Below, one piece after another: positions 44,406 to 53,405 of a stretch of DNA of 64,000 nt. The stretch is from an uncultured Sulfolobales archaeon (GTDB lineage Archaea > Thermoproteota > Thermoprotei_A > Sulfolobales > NBVN01): contig CALEDH010000008.1 in the NCBI GenBank assembly GCA_937949785.1, forward strand, positions 106,028-170,027, given 5' to 3'. The notes under the pieces are model-generated. The model made no database searches. It saw nothing but the letters and a program-made list of their open reading frames with translations, and was not told where the DNA came from. Numbering within the stretch: the first letter of the stretch is position 1; the number at the start of each line of letters is the position of its first letter. The translations under genes and the position numbers were made by a program.

Positions 44406-45191
44406 TTAGCTGTCGGAAAACTTAGTTGGAAGACTTCCCCACCTAGAAGCTGATGAAACCCCAACGGCTTTCAGAACTCTGCAATAGTTATTGAATATAA
44501 TGTTTAACGCTTCCACCACCTCTAAACCTTTAATAGAGGCTATCTCATTAACAACGTCTAAGACCTTCCTCGAAGCCATCCTCATACCTCTGTACACGTA
44601 GGGAGCGTCGCTCTCAGTTAGAATCATGGTTAGAGGTGCTTTAAGGACTATCTCACGTAATCTCTGTTGAATCTTTATTGCTGGGTTAACGGTTATATAG
44701 TAGCCTAAGGAGGATATGTCACTGATCAACTCGGTAGGACCTGAATACCAATGTATTATTGCAACTTTAACATCGTATTTGACGAGGATCTTTAATGCAT
44801 CCCTCCAAGCTCCAGCAGCGTGGACGTTAACGCCTAAGTTATTATTGGAGGCAAACTGTACGAACTTCTTGAAAAATCTTAGTTGTTTGTCATAGGATTT
44901 CAATGCAAACTTCTTATCAATTCCGACCTCACCTAAAAACCTAACATGTTTAGCGTTTTCTAGAATAGCTTCTAAGTCATCCTTAGATGCCTTACTGACG
45001 TTCCAGGGATGTATGCCTACCGATGGGACTATGTTGGAACACCTCTTAGAGATATTTAAAGTCTCCAACGAACTCGTAAGGTCGTCGGATACCGCAATTA
45101 TCATGATGTCCTCAGAATTGCAATACTCGCTTAGCTCATCTCCATTAAGTTCATGTACATGGCAATGCGCGTCAACTAACTTCAAGGGCAT
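44406..45191 (-). CDS. tatD: TatD family metal-dependent hydrolase
   Basis: TIM-barrel metal hydrolase, 3'-5' DNase-like in characterised members. Metal ligands are visible in 'LVDAHCHVHEL' (HxH near the N-terminus), 'FLGEVGIDKKF' (Glu), 'GVNVHAAGAW' (His), 'VAIIHWYSG' (His) and 'ILTESDAPYV' (Asp). Length about 261. GTG 45194 and ATG 45191 are both possible starts; ATG is adjacent to 'GATGTG'. Divergent from the ATP-cone gene. Confidence 0.88.
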   Translation of the reverse strand: MPLKLVDAHCHVHELNGDELSEYCNSEDIMIIAVSDDLTSSLETLNISKRCSNIVPSVGIHPWNVSKASKDDLEAILENAKHVRFLGEVGIDKKFALKSYDKQLRFFKKFVQFASNNNLGVNVHAAGAWRDALKILVKYDVKVAIIHWYSGPTELISDISSLGYYITVNPAIKIQQRLREIVLKAPLTMILTESDAPYVYRGMRMASRKVLDVVNEIASIKGLEVVEALNIIFNNYCRVLKAVGVSSASRWGSLPTKFSDS

Positions 45192-45264
45192 CACATCAAT
45201 GTCGAGTATATGGTTGGAATATATAAGTGATAATCATTTATTAACTGAGAAGGTAATTAACTAT

Positions 45265-45567
45265 ATGGGGGAGTTATTGGTTAAAGTTATTAAGCGGAGT
45301 GGTTTAGAGGAGGAGTTCATCCCTGAGAAGGTTGTAGCAAGCGTCTTAAAGACAGGTGCTCCAGTAGATGTTGCGAGGAAGATTGCTAGGATCGTTGAGG
45401 GCAGGATCTATGAGAGGGGGTTAGAGAGTATTGAGGCGAAGGAGCTGACTAAGTGGATTTTAGAGTTGTTGAGGAAGTTTAATGAGGATTGGTATAAGGC
45501 ATGGATAGTCTTCGATAAGTACATTAAGAGGCGTGAGACTGAAAAGGAGGTAACTCAAAGCAGTTAG
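45265..45567 (+). CDS. Stand-alone ATP-cone domain protein
   Basis: A 100-residue protein consisting of little more than one ATP-cone, the nucleotide-sensing domain of ribonucleotide reductases and NrdR: 'VKVIKRSGLEEEFIPEKVVASVLKTG' followed by 'IARIVEGRIYERGLESIEAKELTKWIL'. There is no NrdR zinc ribbon. The track extends the frame to 45013, but that part runs against tatD and is not coding; ATG 45265 has a TATA-like 'ATATATAA' at about 45218 at suitable distance. It is 53 bases ahead of tldD, so the domain may regulate or accompany that operon, or sense ATP/dATP for something else. Confidence 0.8.
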   Translation: MGELLVKVIKRSGLEEEFIPEKVVASVLKTGAPVDVARKIARIVEGRIYERGLESIEAKELTKWILELLRKFNEDWYKAWIVFDKYIKRRETEKEVTQSS

Positions 45568-45620
45568 GAAAACGAAAAATTATTTTTCCTAGCTTAAGAT
45601 TATCAGAATTAGGTGGTTAT

Positions 45621-47060
45621 TTGAGTGAGGACGTACTTCGCTACATAGTTGACTACGCATTATCTCTAGGAGCTAAGTACGCTGAAGCTAGGTATCAATC
45701 AGATAGTACGTTAGTTATGATCGCTAGGAACGGTAGGCTCATCACCTTAGGTAGGAGTGTAAATGATGGAGTGGGTATTAGATTAATATATAATGGGGTT
45801 TTAGCGTTCTCAGCCACTAATAAATTAGGTAGGGATGACCTAATAGACGTTGTGAGGAAAGCCGTAGATAGGGCTAAGGCGCTGTCACACTTAGTAAGGA
45901 TACCTGTAAGATTTAGTGATGAGGAAGTAGGTAGGGGGTCCTACGAAGTTAAGGCCTTAAAGGGTTTCGAGTCAGTTAGCATTGATGAGAAAGTTAAGTT
46001 GCTTGGGGAATTCCATGGCAGAGTGGTTAGCAGTGTTAAGGAGGTTAAAATACCTACTACATACTGCGAGTATGTTGAGCATATGCAGCGCAAGCTAATA
46101 TTTAATAGTGACGGTGGATTTGTTAAGGGTGAAGTACCTCGGTTATCGATAATGTTTAGCTTAGTAATGCGTCACAACGGTAAAGGAAGTCTTCAGAGGT
46201 TGATGCATTGGGGTGCTTCAGGCGGCTTAGAACTCCTTGATAGATGGAGTCCTAGAGAGGCCTTAGAGGATGAGGCGAGGAATTTAGAGAAAGTACTTAT
46301 CTACGGCGTGGAGCCGCCTAAGGAGGCTGTCGACGTAGTTATGGGGTCGGAGGTGGTTGGGTTAATGGTACACGAGTCTGCTGGGCATCCTATGGAGGCT
46401 GATAGGATCTTAGGTAGGGAGGCAGCGCAGGCAGGGGAGTCCTATGTTAAGCCTGAATACCTCGGTAGTTTTAGGATAGGTAGTGAGTACGCTACAGTTG
46501 TGGAGGACCCTACAATCCCTGGGAGTTTTGGCTACTACGAATACGATGATGAATGTATTAAGGCGTATCCAAGATACCTATATAAGGAGGGTTTAATAAA
46601 AGAACCGCTCCACAATAGGTATACGGCCTTCATGTTGAGAAGTAGGAGTAACGGTTCCTCAAGGTCTATGGACTACGCGAGTGAGCCCCTCATAAGGATG
46701 TCTAACACGTATTTAAAACCTGGTGATATGAGTTTTGAGGAGCTTATTGAGGACATAGACTTCGGGGTCTACATTAAATCGTATATGGAGTGGAACATAG
46801 ATGATATTAGATGGAATCAAAGATATGTAGGTTTAGAATCGTATTTAATAGTGAAGGGGGAGCTCCGAGACGCTGTTAGGAACCCAGTATTAGAATTGAC
46901 GACATCGGATTTCTATAGTAGGATAGTAGGTGTTGATAAGGAGTTGAGGTTCTATCCGGGGACTTGCGGTAAGGGTGAGCCCCCGCAGGGTATTCCGGTA
47001 TGGTTTGGGGGGCCTAATGTTAGGCTTTCGAAGATTAGGTTAGGAGGTGTTACGTTATGA
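45621..47060 (+). CDS. tldD: TldD family metalloprotease
   Basis: Subunit of the TldD/TldE protease, which in bacteria trims peptides such as microcin precursors by threading unfolded chains into a closed chamber. The zinc motif 'HESAGHPMEADRILG' (H-E-x3-H) is intact at about 251-265, so this is the catalytic partner. Length 479. TTG start (45621) has 'GGTGG' 4-5 bases upstream. Overlaps tldE by 4 bases. Physiological substrates in archaea are unknown. Confidence 0.93.
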   Translation: MSEDVLRYIVDYALSLGAKYAEARYQSDSTLVMIARNGRLITLGRSVNDGVGIRLIYNGVLAFSATNKLGRDDLIDVVRKAVDRAKALSHLVRIPVRFSDEEVGRGSYEVKALKGFESVSIDEKVKLLGEFHGRVVSSVKEVKIPTTYCEYVEHMQRKLIFNSDGGFVKGEVPRLSIMFSLVMRHNGKGSLQRLMHWGASGGLELLDRWSPREALEDEARNLEKVLIYGVEPPKEAVDVVMGSEVVGLMVHESAGHPMEADRILGREAAQAGESYVKPEYLGSFRIGSEYATVVEDPTIPGSFGYYEYDDECIKAYPRYLYKEGLIKEPLHNRYTAFMLRSRSNGSSRSMDYASEPLIRMSNTYLKPGDMSFEELIEDIDFGVYIKSYMEWNIDDIRWNQRYVGLESYLIVKGELRDAVRNPVLELTTSDFYSRIVGVDKELRFYPGTCGKGEPPQGIPVWFGGPNVRLSKIRLGGVTL

Positions 47061-48391
47061 GTAAGGAATTACTATTTATTAACGAATTAGTAATGGGTAA
47101 GTTACGTAATCTATATGACGAGTTAGTAGTTCATACGAATGAGGTTAGCTCAGTTATGATTAAAATAGTTAACAATGACATAGCACTCCAACATGCTCAA
47201 ACCCTTTACACAATTAGCCTATACTTAGTTAAGAATAGGAGGACATTTGTATTAGAGTCTTCGACATCTAATGTTGGCGAGTTATTAAGGCTTGTTGAGG
47301 GGTTAAGGGATTACGCAGGCATGATCCAGGAATCAGAGCTGTATGCACCGCTACCAGAACCTAAACCATATAAACCGCTTGATAATTTAGTTGATGAGAA
47401 AGTCGTAGCTTATATTAGCAATCCAACACAGTTATGTGAGTTATTAATTAACTCTGCGATAAATGAGGGAGCTCAGAGAACCTCAGGTACTTTAAAGCTG
47501 AGCATATCATCTAAAGCGTTAACAACTAGTAACGGGTTTGAGGGGTTTGAGAGGGGTAGTGAGGTTGTAGCTTATTTAAGGGCTTTCAGAGGTGATTGCT
47601 CAGGACATTGGGCATATGGGAGTAGGTTCTTAGATCCTAGGTCTTTAGAGGAGGTTGGTAGGAAGGCAGCGCAGTACTCGGCTGTGGCTAAGGACTCCGC
47701 GAACGTGAGTCCAGGTAGGTACGACGTAATACTATCGCCGTTGGTTGTAGGTAATCTCATGGAGTTAATCGCATCTATGGCTTCAGCGTTTTACGTCCTA
47801 TCAGGCTTCTCAATCTTTATGAATAGGGAGGTAGGGGATAGGGTAGCATCTGAGGATTTAACGTTAGCAGACGTACCCAGGGATATTTTATTAGGCAGTT
47901 CTACAGCATTCGACGATGAAGGGGTTGAGACTTATGATAAGGAGATCATAGGTAGAGGGGTTCTTAAGACATTACTCCACAACTCTAAGACAGCAAGTAG
48001 GTTAGGCGTTAAGTCTACAGGGAATGCTGGTTGGATATCCCCTAGGCCTTGGAACATATCTTTAATGACTGGAGATGCTGAGTTAGAGGAGATGATTAAT
48101 GAGGTAAGGAATGGGTTACTAATCACTAATAACTGGTATACAAGGCTTCATAACTACGTAGAAGGTGTTTTCTCAACGGTTAGCAGGGACGCAGTGCTCT
48201 ACATACGTGATGGTGTGGTTGTAGGTAATGCCGGTAGGGTTAGAATCGCTGATAACTTAAATAAGTTGCTGAATAACATAGTGATGATTGGTAGGGAGCA
48301 ATACTTAATTAAGTGGTGGGAAGTCACAACACCATCTAAAGTACCGTACTTACTAGTTAAAGACGTAAATATTACGAGGCCGTTCGACTAA
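47057..48391 (+). CDS. tldE: TldE/PmbA family protease partner
   Basis: Non-zinc partner of TldD. It shares the U62 family fold but lacks the HExxxH motif; landmarks are 'DVILSPLVVGNLMELIASM', 'ADVPRDILLGSSTAFDDEGVETYDKEII' and 'TGNAGWISPRPWNISLMTGD'. Length 444. ATG 47057 overlaps the tldD stop, indicating coupled translation. It overlaps the convergent taw1 gene by 4 bases. Confidence 0.92.
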   Translation: MSKELLFINELVMGKLRNLYDELVVHTNEVSSVMIKIVNNDIALQHAQTLYTISLYLVKNRRTFVLESSTSNVGELLRLVEGLRDYAGMIQESELYAPLPEPKPYKPLDNLVDEKVVAYISNPTQLCELLINSAINEGAQRTSGTLKLSISSKALTTSNGFEGFERGSEVVAYLRAFRGDCSGHWAYGSRFLDPRSLEEVGRKAAQYSAVAKDSANVSPGRYDVILSPLVVGNLMELIASMASAFYVLSGFSIFMNREVGDRVASEDLTLADVPRDILLGSSTAFDDEGVETYDKEIIGRGVLKTLLHNSKTASRLGVKSTGNAGWISPRPWNISLMTGDAELEEMINEVRNGLLITNNWYTRLHNYVEGVFSTVSRDAVLYIRDGVVVGNAGRVRIADNLNKLLNNIVMIGREQYLIKWWEVTTPSKVPYLLVKDVNITRPFD

Positions 48392-49437
48392 ATAAAGTCG
48401 CTAACCCTTTCATACTCACTTAAACCTTCCTCACACCCATCAACATCATCCCAACCCTTAGGACAGCCATCTCCAAACCTAACCGTAGGTTTTTCAAGCT
48501 TGGTTAGTAATGTAACCCTAGACGCTAAGCTGTAGGACGCTAAGTTATACCCTACCACATTGGACAATCTCTCAGCGAAGTTCATTACCTCCTTAAAGGT
48601 TGGCATGTTATGTCTTCCTAGCCGACCTATAGACCTACCAACATGCATGTACGCCTTCACCTCAACATATGTAGGCTGTGAGAGATCTATGAGCTTCTTA
48701 AAGTTCCTAATAGCTACGGAGTCGGTGTTAAAGCCGCTTACTAAGGTAATTCTAATTACTGTAGGGGATGTAAAGCTCGGTAAGATTTCTAAAGTCTTCA
48801 AAGTCAGTTCCCATGAGTTAGGTATGAGGGGTCTGTTAAAGTACATGTATGACTGCTTATCGTAAGCCTCTAAAGATATGTAGAGTTGACTCGGCTCTTC
48901 CTCTAAACTAGCTAGTACGTCAGGTCTTACCCCCCTAGTGACTAAGAAGGTGGATAAACCCCTCCTATGGAACTCACTTATGAGTTCTGATAGCCTAGGA
49001 TACAGTGTTGGCTCCCCGGTAAGGCTGATGGCTACGTGTTTAGGGTTCATAGCCTCCTTAAACATCTTCTCCGACGTCCTACCCTTATACCCGCTGACAG
49101 TCCTCCTATGTTCGAGTATCGCAGACTCAGCAATGAATTCTGGGTCATCAACGTAGGGTAGGTTAGTTAGGTCATCACCGCTTAAACCTAGGTCTTGAGG
49201 CCTCATACGCCAGCAATGTAGGCAGGAATTCCAACACCACAGTACTGAAGGTGACATCTGAATACATCTATGGGATTCTATTCCGTAAAACTTACATTTA
49301 TAGCAGAACCTACCGTATATTAATGCGTTATGAACCCATAAACACTTCTTAACGGCGCTATGCACCCCTATGAAGTGGTATTTCTGCTCCTTCAACTTCT
49401 CCACACATTCTGTATACACGTCGGTGGTTAGCTGCAT
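48388..49437 (-). CDS. taw1: 4-demethylwyosine synthase (TYW1/Taw1)
   Basis: Radical SAM enzyme condensing pyruvate carbons onto N1-methylguanosine-37 of tRNA-Phe to build the wyosine base. It has the extra N-terminal Cys set ('FCYKCKFYG', 'SHRCIQM') and the SAM cluster 'LWCWNSCLHCWRM' (C-x3-C-x2-C), then 'HVAISLTGEPTLYPRL'. Length 349 with no flavodoxin domain is the archaeal form. Starts at ATG 49437. Convergent with tldE, divergent from the DHH gene. Confidence 0.93.
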   Translation of the reverse strand: MQLTTDVYTECVEKLKEQKYHFIGVHSAVKKCLWVHNALIYGRFCYKCKFYGIESHRCIQMSPSVLWCWNSCLHCWRMRPQDLGLSGDDLTNLPYVDDPEFIAESAILEHRRTVSGYKGRTSEKMFKEAMNPKHVAISLTGEPTLYPRLSELISEFHRRGLSTFLVTRGVRPDVLASLEEEPSQLYISLEAYDKQSYMYFNRPLIPNSWELTLKTLEILPSFTSPTVIRITLVSGFNTDSVAIRNFKKLIDLSQPTYVEVKAYMHVGRSIGRLGRHNMPTFKEVMNFAERLSNVVGYNLASYSLASRVTLLTKLEKPTVRFGDGCPKGWDDVDGCEEGLSEYERVSDFI

Positions 49438-49508
49438 TTACACCAAGCTTAAAGTACATACCAAGTTTATAAGTTAAGAGGTAGTAATTAACCTAGGGTT
49501 AGCGTTAT

Positions 49509-50471
49509 ATGAAGTCTGCAGTAGTATGTCACGGCGACTGCGACGGTGTTATAAGCGCTTTTCTCTACATAAAACATTTTCTAAGAGATACCTACCCGAA
49601 CAACACGGAATTAATATTCACCCAGCCGTGGAGGGCTCACTTAGACCTTAAGAAGGTGCCTAAGGTAGTAGGTGAGTTAGTTATGCTTGACATAGCTTTA
49701 AGTAAGGATATAGTTAATGGGGTAATTCCCTTAGCCAGTAAGGCTAAGATAGTGTTCATAGACCACCACATCAGCAGTGAGGGATTGGTAAATGAGTTGG
49801 TCAGGGTTGGAGCTAAAGTTATATGGAGTAAGGCTACCTCAACACCTAGGTTAATGAATGATAGTTTAAAGCTTGCTATAAATCCCTACGAAGCTATGTT
49901 GATTAAAGTGGCTGATATATGTGAGGGCGTTGAAACTCAGGACAGCGTTGTTAGTAAGGTAGCTGATTTAATAAAGCTTTCAATAGCTAGGGATGCAGAT
50001 GATGTAGGATTTCTTAACTACTTGATAGGCTCTATGCTGAGAAGGAGTGATATATCAGGCTTAGAGGAAGTTGTTAAGAGGGCTACGACGGCTAAGTGGT
50101 TGCTCAGTAGGTTACTTAAGCTTATGAGGGATAGAGCTATATTAGTTGGGAACTACCTCATAACCACACTCACATCTTCTGAGTCAAGAATATATGCCGG
50201 ACTATTAGGAGTAGCATCTACGGAATTCACTAAGGAGATGAGGAAAGATGTAATACTGATTAGGGAGGAGGAGGGGAAGGTAGTAGTAACTGTTAGGTCT
50301 TCCAGGCGGAACGCCCTAGCGTTATGTAAGGTTATTGCCGAGAAGCTTGGAGGTAGGTACGGAGGTCATGTTGAGGCAGCATCAGCTACGTTAAGTAATG
50401 CAGCGTTAGAGAACGTTCAATTAGGTATATTAGAGGTGATTAGAAGTGTTGGAAGAGGTAGTACTGCCTAA
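49509..50471 (+). CDS. DHH family phosphoesterase/nuclease
   Basis: RecJ-like DHH protein, Mn2+-dependent. Motif I 'VVCHGDCDGVISAFLY' (Asp10, Asp12), motif II 'VMLDIAL', motif III 'IVFIDHHIS' and the DHHA1-type C-terminal 'GGRYGGHVEAASAT' are all present. At 320 residues it is shorter than Cdc45/GAN (about 450-480) and lacks their insertions, so it is a smaller single-strand exonuclease or oligonucleotide phosphatase. Its last 26 bases overlap the start of nucS, so the pair is translated together. Confidence 0.88.
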   Translation: MKSAVVCHGDCDGVISAFLYIKHFLRDTYPNNTELIFTQPWRAHLDLKKVPKVVGELVMLDIALSKDIVNGVIPLASKAKIVFIDHHISSEGLVNELVRVGAKVIWSKATSTPRLMNDSLKLAINPYEAMLIKVADICEGVETQDSVVSKVADLIKLSIARDADDVGFLNYLIGSMLRRSDISGLEEVVKRATTAKWLLSRLLKLMRDRAILVGNYLITTLTSSESRIYAGLLGVASTEFTKEMRKDVILIREEEGKVVVTVRSSRRNALALCKVIAEKLGGRYGGHVEAASATLSNAALENVQLGILEVIRSVGRGSTA

Positions 50472-51153
50472 TGTTGGGTGGGACTTACTTCAGACGATCT
50501 TAAAAAGGAATTTTAGGTTGAATACCTTAGTGATAGTTGGGAATTGTAGGGTCGTATATGAAGGTAGGGCTTCTAGTAAGGCTTCAGAAGCACGTAGGTT
50601 AATCATAATTAAAGAGGACGGCTCCCTACTAATCCACGGCAGTACAGGTATTGAACCTATTAATTGGCAGCCTAATGCCACGCTAACATATAGACTAAGC
50701 AGTGAGTACTTCGAAATCATCGCCGCTAGAAGTAGACCTAAGGAGGTTCTTAAGATATATCTTAAGGATAGGCCTTATGTAGCGGTTTTTAAGTTAGGGG
50801 AGGGTTTATTCACAATTAAAGGTACTGAAGACGACCTCATAAACTACATAGCGTTGAACCCATCGGTTATTGAGGATGGGGCTAAGTTAGTTGCTAGGGA
50901 AGTCATAACACCGCACGGTAGGGTGGACATAATTTTAAGAGATGCTAATGAGGAATTAATACTTGTTGAGTGTAAGAGGGGTACGGCTGATTTAGATTCT
51001 GTACATCAGTTAATGAGGTATGTAGAATATTATAGGAACATAGGAATTAAGGTTAGGGGGGTTATAGCTGCTCCAAAAATCTCACCTCAAGCTCTTAAAT
51101 TGTTAAGGAAGAACGAATTAGACTACGTTGAAATCGTATCTAAGCATGAGTGA
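50446..51153 (+). CDS. nucS: Endonuclease NucS (EndoMS)
   Basis: Archaeal mismatch-specific or branched-DNA endonuclease that interacts with PCNA. N-terminal DNA-binding domain includes 'GSLLIHGSTGIEPINWQP'; the RecB-like nuclease core is 'HGRVDIILRD' (Asp), 'ELILVECKRGTADLDSVHQLMRYVEYY' (Glu-x-Lys). Length 235 is normal. GTG 50446 with 'AGAGGTGAT' upstream. It lacks an obvious C-terminal PCNA box but ends '...YVEIVSKHE'. Operon partner is a DHH nuclease. Confidence 0.93.
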   Translation: MLEEVVLPNVGWDLLQTILKRNFRLNTLVIVGNCRVVYEGRASSKASEARRLIIIKEDGSLLIHGSTGIEPINWQPNATLTYRLSSEYFEIIAARSRPKEVLKIYLKDRPYVAVFKLGEGLFTIKGTEDDLINYIALNPSVIEDGAKLVAREVITPHGRVDIILRDANEELILVECKRGTADLDSVHQLMRYVEYYRNIGIKVRGVIAAPKISPQALKLLRKNELDYVEIVSKHE

Positions 51154-51241
51154 ATGCCTACGTATAATTTAAACTACTAGTTTTTAATTTAGGAATACCG
51201 CCATTTTTAAACACCAATTTAAAATATTTATGGTATACGTC

Positions 51242-52714
51242 ATGGGTTATGGGTTGATTGAGAAGTTCTTCTACCCCGATTCCGTGGCGGTAGTAGGTGC
51301 TTCAAGAGATCCTAGGAAGGTTGGGTATCAACTACTCTACAACTTGATTACTAAGTATAGAGGTGTTGTTTACCCGATAAATCCGTATGTTGATGAGGTA
51401 TTAGGAATTAAGGCCTACCGATCTGTTATGGATGTGCCGGGCGGTATTGACCTAGCCGTTGTTTCAGTCCCAGCTCAGTCAGTCCCCTCAGCATTAGAGG
51501 AATGTGGTTTGAAGGGTGTTAAAGCAGCTATTATAATTAGTGCTGGATTTAAGGAGTTAGGAACTTCGGAGGGTGTTGAAGGTGAGAAGAAGGTTGTTGA
51601 AATCGCTAGGAGGTTTGGGATGAGGGTCGTAGGTCCTAACTGTATGGGTGTTTACGTACCTAAGATCGGTTTGAACACTACCTTCTTAAATCCTGAACGT
51701 ATGGATTTCCCGGGACATGGGAATATAGCGTTTATCTCTCAAAGCGGTGCTTTCGGAATTGCAGTGCTTGATTGGGCTGCTATGAGGGGCATAGGGATTA
51801 GTAAGTTCATAAGCTTGGGGAATAAATGCGATGTCAACGAATCAGATATCTTAAATTACTTAGTAGAGGATGGTGATACGCAGGTCATCACCTTATACAT
51901 AGAGGGGGTGGAGGATGGGAAGGAGTTCGTGAAGACGTTGAAGGAGGTTACCCCGCTTAAACCGGTTATAATCCTTAAAGCTGGTAGGAGTGAGGAAGGT
52001 GTTAGGGCTATAGTCTCACATACCGGTAGCTTAGCAGGTTCTGATGCTATTTACGACGCGGTTTTTAAGCAGTCCGGCGCTATTAGAGCTCTAGGTATGG
52101 ATGAGTTATTTGATATGGCTTTATCCTTAGCGCTTCAACCCCCTGCGAAGGGTATGAGGGTGGGGATATTAACTGTTGGAGGTGGTTCTGGGGTTATGGC
52201 TACGGACGCAGCAGTTAGTTTGGGGCTGAGAGTACCAAAGTTATCGGACCGTACAGTAAGTAAGTTGAGGGACGTCCTCCTACCGATAGCAAGTCCTTAC
52301 AACCCAGTCGATGTTACTGGGTCTGCAAGAGATGAACACCTAATAGAATCCGTGGAGATATTAATGCGTAGCGGTGAGGTAGACGCTATCATATGGATCC
52401 CCTACTTTATGGCTCCAGGGATAACTTCAGAACTTGTTAGCAGTTTTATTGAGAGGGTTAGGAAGGTAAATAACGAGTTAGAAATACCTATACCTATAGT
52501 CGGCGCAGCTACTGGGGGTTATTACACGCAGAAATTATCTACTATGGTGGAGAGGGAGGGGATACCTATGTATCCAACGGTGGAGAGGGCTGCTAAGGCC
52601 GCTTGGACTCTATGTAAGTACGGTGAGTGGTTGAGGAAGAGTAGGACGTATGCTGAATACGTAAATAGGTTTTTAAGCCCTACGCGTTATCTAGAAAAGA
52701 CCGGTCTAAGCTAG
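51242..52714 (+). CDS. acdA: Acetate/acyl-CoA ligase (ADP-forming), alpha subunit
   Basis: Alpha chain of the archaeal ADP-forming acyl-CoA synthetase, which makes ATP from acyl-CoA during peptide or sugar fermentation. CoA-binding domain 'SVAVVGASRDPRKVGYQLLYNL', ligase domain with 'GPNCMGVYVP', 'FISQSGAFGIAVLDWAAMRGIG' and phosphohistidine region 'VSHTGSLAGSDAIYDAVFKQ'. No ATP-grasp beta domain is fused and none follows, so the beta subunit must be encoded elsewhere. The track ATG 51230 lies inside a TATA-like 'AAAATATTTAT'; ATG 51242 is the safer start. Could also be a propionyl or other acyl-specific paralog. Confidence 0.85.
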   Translation: MGYGLIEKFFYPDSVAVVGASRDPRKVGYQLLYNLITKYRGVVYPINPYVDEVLGIKAYRSVMDVPGGIDLAVVSVPAQSVPSALEECGLKGVKAAIIISAGFKELGTSEGVEGEKKVVEIARRFGMRVVGPNCMGVYVPKIGLNTTFLNPERMDFPGHGNIAFISQSGAFGIAVLDWAAMRGIGISKFISLGNKCDVNESDILNYLVEDGDTQVITLYIEGVEDGKEFVKTLKEVTPLKPVIILKAGRSEEGVRAIVSHTGSLAGSDAIYDAVFKQSGAIRALGMDELFDMALSLALQPPAKGMRVGILTVGGGSGVMATDAAVSLGLRVPKLSDRTVSKLRDVLLPIASPYNPVDVTGSARDEHLIESVEILMRSGEVDAIIWIPYFMAPGITSELVSSFIERVRKVNNELEIPIPIVGAATGGYYTQKLSTMVEREGIPMYPTVERAAKAAWTLCKYGEWLRKSRTYAEYVNRFLSPTRYLEKTGLS

Positions 52715-52838
52715 GATATGACGGAGAACACCCACCACACTTCCTCAACCTAATTTTTTAACTTCCAGGTGTCAGGTCCCCCACGATATGATGATTAAAA
52801 CGTTTAAACATCCTTACCGATGAGTAATTGGTAGTTCA

Positions 52839-53405
52839 ATGGTAGGTTTGCTGAAGTTAGCGTTAGGTGATGTTAAAATATTAATTAGCGAGGTATTCAC
52901 GATATCGTTAATAGCGTCGCTAGTTGTTGGTGCTACAGCACTTACCAACGTTGTTAGAGGTTATGTGGTGGGTGATGTGTTTGGGTTATGGAACTACCTA
53001 CTGGTTAGTGTTTACAAGGAGTTAAGGCTAATCACATATTTATGGTCTATACCTATATGGGTGTTGGTTTTAATATCTATGTACTTAATGAGTAATTACC
53101 TATCACATGACTTAATACCAACATATGTTAAGTTAGTATATGTAGGTGCTTCAAAAAGATTTGTAATCACTTTACTACTTCTTAGGTATTTCGTAATAGC
53201 TTTTCTAAGCTGGTTGATAGGTCTATCCTTAGGCCTTACAGCTTCCCAAGTAATGTTTAGATTTACTGCATATGTACTCCGCACACCTTATGAAGTACCT
53301 TACCTAGGTTTAAGTGATGTAGTAGAGTTAGCAGTAATTACTAATCTGTTAATTCTGTTGGGCGGTATCCCAACATTAACCAAATTAGTTAGGTGTAGGT
53401 ATTGA
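52839..53405 (+). CDS. Four-helix membrane protein, probable ABC permease partner
   Basis: Integral membrane protein of 188 residues with four helices (about 20-40, 62-84, 105-130, 160-178), the layout of a FtsX-type permease lacking its extracellular domain. No clear sequence signature, but its stop overlaps the start of an FtsX/MacB-like permease (TTGA overlap), so the two probably form a heterodimeric export complex. 'GGTAG' precedes the ATG. It opens the envelope cluster. Confidence 0.6.
   Translation: MVGLLKLALGDVKILISEVFTISLIASLVVGATALTNVVRGYVVGDVFGLWNYLLVSVYKELRLITYLWSIPIWVLVLISMYLMSNYLSHDLIPTYVKLVYVGASKRFVITLLLLRYFVIAFLSWLIGLSLGLTASQVMFRFTAYVLRTPYEVPYLGLSDVVELAVITNLLILLGGIPTLTKLVRCRY

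Noticed and set aside
45013-45264. N-terminal extension of the ATP-cone ORF in the track
   Set aside because: It is antisense to tatD, and a TATA box plus ATG 45265 give the real start.
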